A stretch of DNA of 64,000 bases from Epiperipatus broadwayi (taxonomy: Eukaryota; Onychophora; Udeonychophora; Euonychophora; Peripatidae): the NCBI GenBank assembly GCA_028023455.1, contig JAQFVV010012530.1, positions 2,500,909-2,564,908 on the forward strand, given 5' to 3'. Below the pieces are notes generated by a model. That model was not told the origin of the DNA. It did no database searches and worked only from the letters and a program-made list of their open reading frames with translations. The translations under genes and the position numbers were made by a program. Each line of letters begins with the position of its first letter. Position 1 is the first letter of the stretch. This document shows positions 58,965-64,000 of this stretch, one piece after another.

Positions 58965-59195
58965 TATATATATATATATGAGATGTCAGAAAATACCAGC
59001 TCAATATATATGTGGGTGAGAGGATGATCTGAACCAACTAATGAGTGCTGCTTCAGCATAAAATACATATATTGGAAATCATTTAGCTTTTCCACATGTG
59101 TGTAGTCATGTATAATGTTGTATGAGATAGAGCGAATAGCTGAAGGGAGCATGAAAGTTTGTGTTCAAATCCCTTATATAATTAATCTAATGTAG
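58965..59195 (+). repeat. Hammerhead-type unit, plus strand
   Basis: At 59,018-59,085 it has GATGATCT GAA CCAA, CTAATGA, stem II GTGCTG/CAGCAT with loop CTT (perfect), AAAATACATATA, TTGG AAATCATT. Two core bases are changed (G5 to A, G12 to A), so it should be inactive. Downstream, TATGAGATAGAGCGAATAGC and GTTCAAATCCC (59,162-59,172) keep the Pol III-like part in good condition. Confidence 0.7.
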
Positions 59196-59952
59196 TGTAG
59201 CATGGTGTATCAGTACTTTTTTAATACAGGCAATCATCGCCAAATGTCTTGGTGATTCATTGGTGAATCGTGATCAACATCTTGCTCACACCTGCACTAA
59301 ATGATTATTCAAACTTACAATAGATGGCGATAGAGTAGAAGCTCATCACAGCTTTTATTATAATGGAATAGAACATAAAAAGGAAAGGAAACTTAATCTA
59401 TTAATGAAGAAGGACTGCTTCAAGAGAGAGTATTAACATTACTACTTCTGCTATCTCTTATATGAGCCATATAAAAGTTAATTTATTGTAAATTAGGAAT
59501 ATATATCTATTGCTGGTAATGAAATACTGCATTTTTTAACTAAGATTTATGAATATATGTGAATGCATCTAACAAAATAACTTTTAAATAAACTTTTTTT
59601 ACCAGTTTAATATATAATTCTTTGATGGTTTGCCAAACTTGTGAATACCTTAATTGTGAGAAAAATGAGGAGGGGGGGTCCAAAGAAATTTTTTTAAAAC
59701 AATTAGATATTCCCCATAGCTGTTGCCTCATCCTCTTTCTGATCTTATACAGCCTATTTTATGAAATGAGTAATAACAGTCAGCCAAAAATTCAGAATTG
59801 GAATGATCAATAATAAAGATATCAATACATATTTATTACAAATTAATGTTTTTTTATAAATAACGAACAAAAAATGTCTGGCTTCCCTGATGTGAAAAAG
59901 CAATAAACAATTACTTAAAAAAACCAGAAGGCATCTAATTATTGAATGAACT

Positions 59953-60002
59953 ATTTTGATTAATATAATATTAATCAATTTTGATTAATATAATATTAAT
60001 CA
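59953..60002. repeat. Tandem duplication of a 25-bp palindromic unit
   Basis: Two exact copies of ATTTTGATTAATATAATATT plus AATCA, each internally palindromic (TGATTAATAT and ATATTAATCA). No TE ends are seen. Confidence 0.85.
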
Positions 60003-61110
60003 CAGTAGTTAGCTTTATTTAATAATTAGTTATTAATGGGTAAAGAAGCAAAAAAAGTGCAATTTCCTGAATTTTTTTTATACTAGCTTTGATAAACCAG
60101 GTATTTGGTAGTCCCAAGTCTAACATCAATGCCCAGAAATTTGAGGTCTGAATCAGGACAATCTCAGAATATCTGGAAATTATAGGTATAAATTATCTTT
60201 TCCTTGATCAAAGAAAGATGTTTCTATTGCTTAGGTTATATGACCAGATACCTGTTATCCAATTTGAATGTCCGTTAACTTGAAAATCCTTACATGCCAA
60301 AACAAACTCATATAATTTATAACTCCTTATTATCCATTTTATTAAAAGCTGTAAGGAGTAACTGGTGAGTACTAGATAGGAATATATTTAAATCATCCCT
60401 CTCCCTACTGGAGCCTGTATTTTGCCTTTTATCAAGGAGTAGTTTGTAAAGCTGGAACCAATGCACTTATACATTGCCATCTAGTAATCAGTAAATGCTC
60501 AAGCTTACAGTAAAGAAACTATGGTAATGAATTATTCTTGATTATATTATTCTTATTACCTATACACATGAAAGTTTGTTAGTTTGTGACTCAGCAAATG
60601 TAACAATCTTGATGAATCTTGCACAATTTTTTTTTATTGGAGGGAGGGGATTATATAGGCTATGGATTTTTGCTTTATAGCACTTATTTTAGAATTTTTT
60701 AGTAATTTGCAATATAAGAGTGCATCGACATCATTATCAACTGACTTCATTAAAATGTAAAAAGTAGCAGCACTGATTTAAAGATTACAGACATTGGAAA
60801 ATTTTCAAAGTATGTTATGGCCTGAGACACAATTTTTACAATAACTTCAGTTTTAATTATGTTAGAGCAAAAACAATTACATTGCTAAAAACTAGAAAAA
60901 CTAAGGAAAACAATAAGCATAAAATAAATAGTGATAACTATATAAAAAATAAGGAAAAAAAGAAATTTTCACATCTGAAATAATTATTATTTTATTGTTT
61001 GTTCATAATTTGGAAATTAACATTAACTAAAATTCAAATTATATCTTCAGTGATAATTTCTGTGTATTCTTCACAAAATTATTTTTCTAAACATGTATAA
61101 TATGTCTTAC

Positions 61111-61205
61111 CTGAGATAATCCATAGTTTCACAATCTCCAAAAGAAGTTGGATATGAATTCTTCATTTTTATCTTCTAACCCAACAGTTCAAATGTCAAA
61201 GGCAT
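61111..61205 (-). CDS. Possible exon 2 of an unidentified gene, with start codon
   Basis: On the minus strand a good acceptor (CTTTTTCTTTATAG) precedes 95 bases that end at a consensus donor (CTCAG then GTAAGA). An ATG at 61,164-61,166 opens 18 codons, MKNSYPTSFGDCETMDYL, that cross the donor in phase 2. A short upstream ORF (MPLTFELLG, stop) precedes it in the same exon. I do not recognise the peptide and found no further exon to the left, so this rests on splice-site quality and on its position after a promoter-like region. Confidence 0.4.
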
Positions 61206-61339
61206 CTATAAAGAAAAAGATTCATCCTAATAAAAGATACAAAAGTAATCATCATAGCAATTGGTTTCTTGTCTATTTAAAACTAGAAATTGTAGGCTAC
61301 TGTCTATATCACTGATAAAATGTTTCATTTTTTTTGTGT

Positions 61340-61415
61340 GTGTGTACATCAATGATGTTCATATTCTTTATGGACACCAGTGATGTTTATATTCTTTATG
61401 CATACAACTGATGCT
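61340..61415. repeat. 29-bp tandem repeat, about 2.5 units
   Basis: CAATGATGTTCATATTCTTT and CAGTGATGTTTATATTCTTT start consecutive units, followed by CAACTGATGCTA. It lies in the intron of the putative minus-strand gene after a GT microsatellite. Confidence 0.7.
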
Positions 61416-61909
61416 ATCTTGTTATATTTATTGTATCACATAGATATAATTTATTTGCATATAGTCCATTTGTTAGCTATAGACTTAAAAATAATGTTAT
61501 GAAAGATATAGCAAAACTAGAGTGATTCCAAAGCATGAACAAGAATAAACAAAAACATAAATAAGAATCAGAATTTGATTATATGCCTGTGTATGCAATC
61601 CTTGTATACATTTAATTATTAGTTTTATAACTCATTACTTGTAAACACAAACATATTATATAAACATAATTATAAATAATAAATTATTATACTTTTTGAA
61701 AATCATTATTTTTATAAAATAAATGGATTGATGTAAGTAGAACTTTAGAAAATTACGATAGATATGAATTCTATATGAGCGTAAATAAATATATAACTAC
61801 AAACTAACACACACTAATTACAAACTAAAATTAATAAAAAAAGATAATTTTTTCAAAAAATTAAAAAAAAAATTTAAATATTATTAAAAAAATTAAAATT
61901 TTTACTTAC

Positions 61910-62030
61910 GAGTCATTACGTTGAAGTTCTATTGTAGGCCTTGTTTGTGAATAACACACGGCAAATGTTGACTTGCATTCGATAAACATTTTTTTTCTTT
62001 TAGCGCTTCATGGTAATTACAAAAGTTATC
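61910..62030 (-). other. Possible 5' untranslated exon of the minus-strand gene
   Basis: On the minus strand the sequence CATTTGCCGTGTGTTATTCA, AAGGCCTACAATAGAACTTC, AACGTAATGACTC ends at a perfect donor GTAAGT (61,909 back to 61,904). The composition is markedly less AT-rich than the flanks. The transcription start is unknown; the right limit is a guess. Confidence 0.4.
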
Positions 62031-62094
62031 AAAAAAGAAAAAAAATTAAATACTGTGGTCGATTAAAACTGCTGCCAAAACTCCAAATTTCAAC

Positions 62095-62235
62095 CGATTT
62101 TTTTGAAGTAAACATCATTGGAAAGCTACGTCATTGAGCTATCAAATGCCCATATTTTGTTTGATGTCATGCTTATACTTTTTACGTCAGTAAAGAAAGA
62201 AAACAACACATCATCCGACGAGCGCAAGAAGTTAA
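62095..62235 (-). promoter_or_regulatory. Promoter-like stretch with CRE-type sites
   Basis: Three TGACG-type sites: GCTACGTCATTGAG at 62,125, GATGTCATGC at 62,163 and TTTACGTCAG at 62,181, then a CG-bearing CGACGAGCGCAAG at 62,216. TGACGTAA and TGACGTAG match ATF/CREB sites. The cluster lies 90-330 bases upstream of the candidate 5' exon. This is inference from motif spacing only. Confidence 0.4.
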
Positions 62236-62464
62236 ACTAAAATCCTAAATGTTGGTCAAATTTAATAGTATAACCGATTGCAAAAAGTTATATTTTTTGT
62301 GATACTGCTGTTAATAACTAATAATTTTATTAGTCATTGATTAGACTGAGAATAATTCACTTAATGAATAATATTCCTGTAGTGTAATTTTCACTGTATT
62401 ACTTTCATGCAAGATAGGGACCGGTTTCTATCAGGGTGTAATCATAAATATATGGACAAAGATG

Positions 62465-62525
62465 TGAAAAGATTAAGATGCACATTTCATGCTGACTAAG
62501 CACTCACCAGTTGGCCCATATTTCA
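62465..62525 (-). repeat. Fragment of the hammerhead-type family
   Basis: Minus strand: GGGCCAA, CTGGTGA (A6 changed to G), stem II GTGCT/AGCAT with loop TAGTC, GAAATGTGCATCTTAATC. The closing TTGG is lost. A single decayed arm without the tRNA-like part. Confidence 0.55.
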
Positions 62526-64000
62526 GGCAAATAACACAAAATATATAATTATACTGTGGGAGCAGCTACATATTATATTCTTATATTTTACTAATGCAAG
62601 CAAAGCCATGGTTACAGCTAATACTGTACTAGATTAGAGAATCTACTTAATAATAATTACATTTATTTTTTATTGTACAAAAATTTGTATATTAAAATTA
62701 TATATTGTGTTTTGTTTAAAGCAAAGTGAAATGGCATTTATTTATTTCAGTTATTAAAAGTTAAAATATATATATAAATAGAGTACTTTAATCCAATTAC
62801 CATTAATTTCAAAAACTTCAATTGTCCAAATAAATTGTTTTGATGTATTGTTTTAATTACTGCTATATAAAAATTCTGTGCTGATATAAATATTTAAAAT
62901 GTTATATTGATATTAATACAAAAAATTTGTAAGTAGTATAATTAATATTTTAACTTTTCAGCATAGTTTGAGTTTATAATGGAGAGAGGGGGCTATTATT
63001 GTTCCAAAGAAGCCTGGGGACAGATTTGAGGTTAATCATAATCAGTGTGTATTATTATGATCTACTAATTAAGTTTTTATTTTTCAAAATAGTTGCATTA
63101 TTGATTTTTTATTTTAATAAATATTTTAATTTTTGATGATTATATAAAAAGTTATTATATTTTTCCTGAATCAGGTTGTAAACATTAGAATTCTAAATTT
63201 GATGTGAATGCATTATTAAAAATAAAAATAAAAACAGCTATTGGTAAAGGAAGATTATTATTTATACTGAAGCCCGCCATAGTATTTTATACTTTTCCAT
63301 TATATAGTTTAGCGTTTTATGCTTTTTCTGAAGAAGCTACTAATTGTGTATTCATCCAAGCATGTGTTCAGTTACTTTTCTTTCTTCTTTTTTTTTTTTT
63401 TAAAAAAAAACAACACTAAAGCTTTTCTCTTTTTGCATTATAACTCTTGTTAGTGAAGTGTTACACATTTTTATAAAAAATGGAAATATTTATTAAAGTT
63501 AAATTATCATTTTTTATCTCTTCTGTTATTCACTAATAATATATTATGTGTTTTTACACAAACAGTTTAATCTCTTTAAGAAAATATTCAAATATTTGTT
63601 TGTATATGTGTGTGTTATTGCAGAATGCTAAATGATATAATTATTTTATTTAATTTTTTATAAAGAATCTATAGAAATTATAACCAAGAGATTGTTTTGC
63701 TTATGGTTTCTGCCTCTTTTATTCTGCTATTGTTTGCATCGATTGGATGATTAATGATTTTATAATAAACAAACAGTATCACATAACTTTCTCATATCCT
63801 TCCAATAGCAGTTTTCTTCATCATATTCTACAGCCATCTATTGGAAGTTTTAGTAATCAATGAGAGTATAGTGTTTATGATATCCCTAGACTTACTTCTG
63901 GCTTTGGCCTTTCAAAGCTGGGTCCAATACTCATATATCTAGTAGCCACTTTTTACTCATTTATTCTTACTATTCAAGATTATAGCCTGAAATTATAATT

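Larger units (their letters stand above)
41544..64000. other. Downstream region, at least 22 kb without a further NUP214 exon
   Basis: It should be the next NUP214 intron if the gene continues to the right. It is filled with mobile elements, listed separately. Unassigned stretches are 41,560-42,500, 45,550-46,000, 46,510-47,900, 48,070-48,700, 53,640-54,840, 57,080-58,700, 59,200-61,100 and 62,540-64,000. In the last, a CCAAAGAAGCCTGGGGACAG patch at about 63,003 stands out by composition only. Confidence 0.6.

Noticed and set aside
1-64000. CRISPR arrays, bacterial operons, rRNA genes
   Set aside because: The repeats found are tandem or inverted eukaryotic types without regular spacers, and no rRNA motif was seen.

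Overview
This is a very AT-rich stretch of eukaryotic, animal-type genomic DNA. It has spliced protein-coding exons with GT-AG introns, long repeat-filled introns and many transposable-element relics. The mix of an RTE-type LINE ending in a TGATGATGA tail, Penelope-like elements with a GIY-YIG domain, mariner and hAT relics, and many foldback repeats fits an invertebrate, perhaps an arthropod; the phylum is inference and low confidence.

The only host gene I can name is on the + strand. Nine exons between 4,537 and 41,543 encode part of the nucleoporin NUP214 (CAN): the late blades of its N-terminal beta-propeller and the start of the Ser/Thr/Asn-rich linker. Reading phases join exactly at all eight junctions. 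The first exons lie left of the window. The coiled coil and the FG-repeat tail are not found, although 22 kb of sequence follows the last exon seen. At 61.1-62.2 kb a second, unidentified gene may start on the - strand: a promoter-like stretch, a 5' exon and a second exon with a possible start codon.

Repeats by region: 0-4.5 kb, a hAT-type MITE with an 8-bp target duplication. 4.7-16 kb, a truncated RTE 3' end, foldbacks, tandem repeats, a minus-strand LINE relic and a 21-bp match to a sequencing adapter. 16-22.7 kb, foldbacks and a 1.3-kb TIR element. 22.8-34 kb, a hammerhead-bearing foldback, a foldback with an exact 13-bp duplication, three mariner relics, a Penelope relic and a tandem array of about 285-bp units. 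34-41.5 kb, a minus-strand LINE relic and another hammerhead-type foldback. 41.5-64 kb, a nearly full-length but broken RTE element, a hAT MITE inserted in a hammerhead repeat, a broken Penelope-like element followed by a tRNA-derived SINE, and a cluster of hammerhead repeats.

The most interesting signal is a foldback repeat family with about nine copies here. Its sense strand carries a type-I hammerhead ribozyme fold: CTGATGA, a 6-bp stem II, GAAA, a minimal stem III, an ATA cleavage triplet and a stem I built from CCAA/TTGG plus GATGATCT/AGATCATC. About 100 nt downstream it has a Pol III B-box-like GTTCAAATCCC. Two copies at 56.05 and 56.5 kb lie in direct orientation, predicting a released RNA of about 423 nt, as in retrozymes, but in a palindromic and tRNA-like context.
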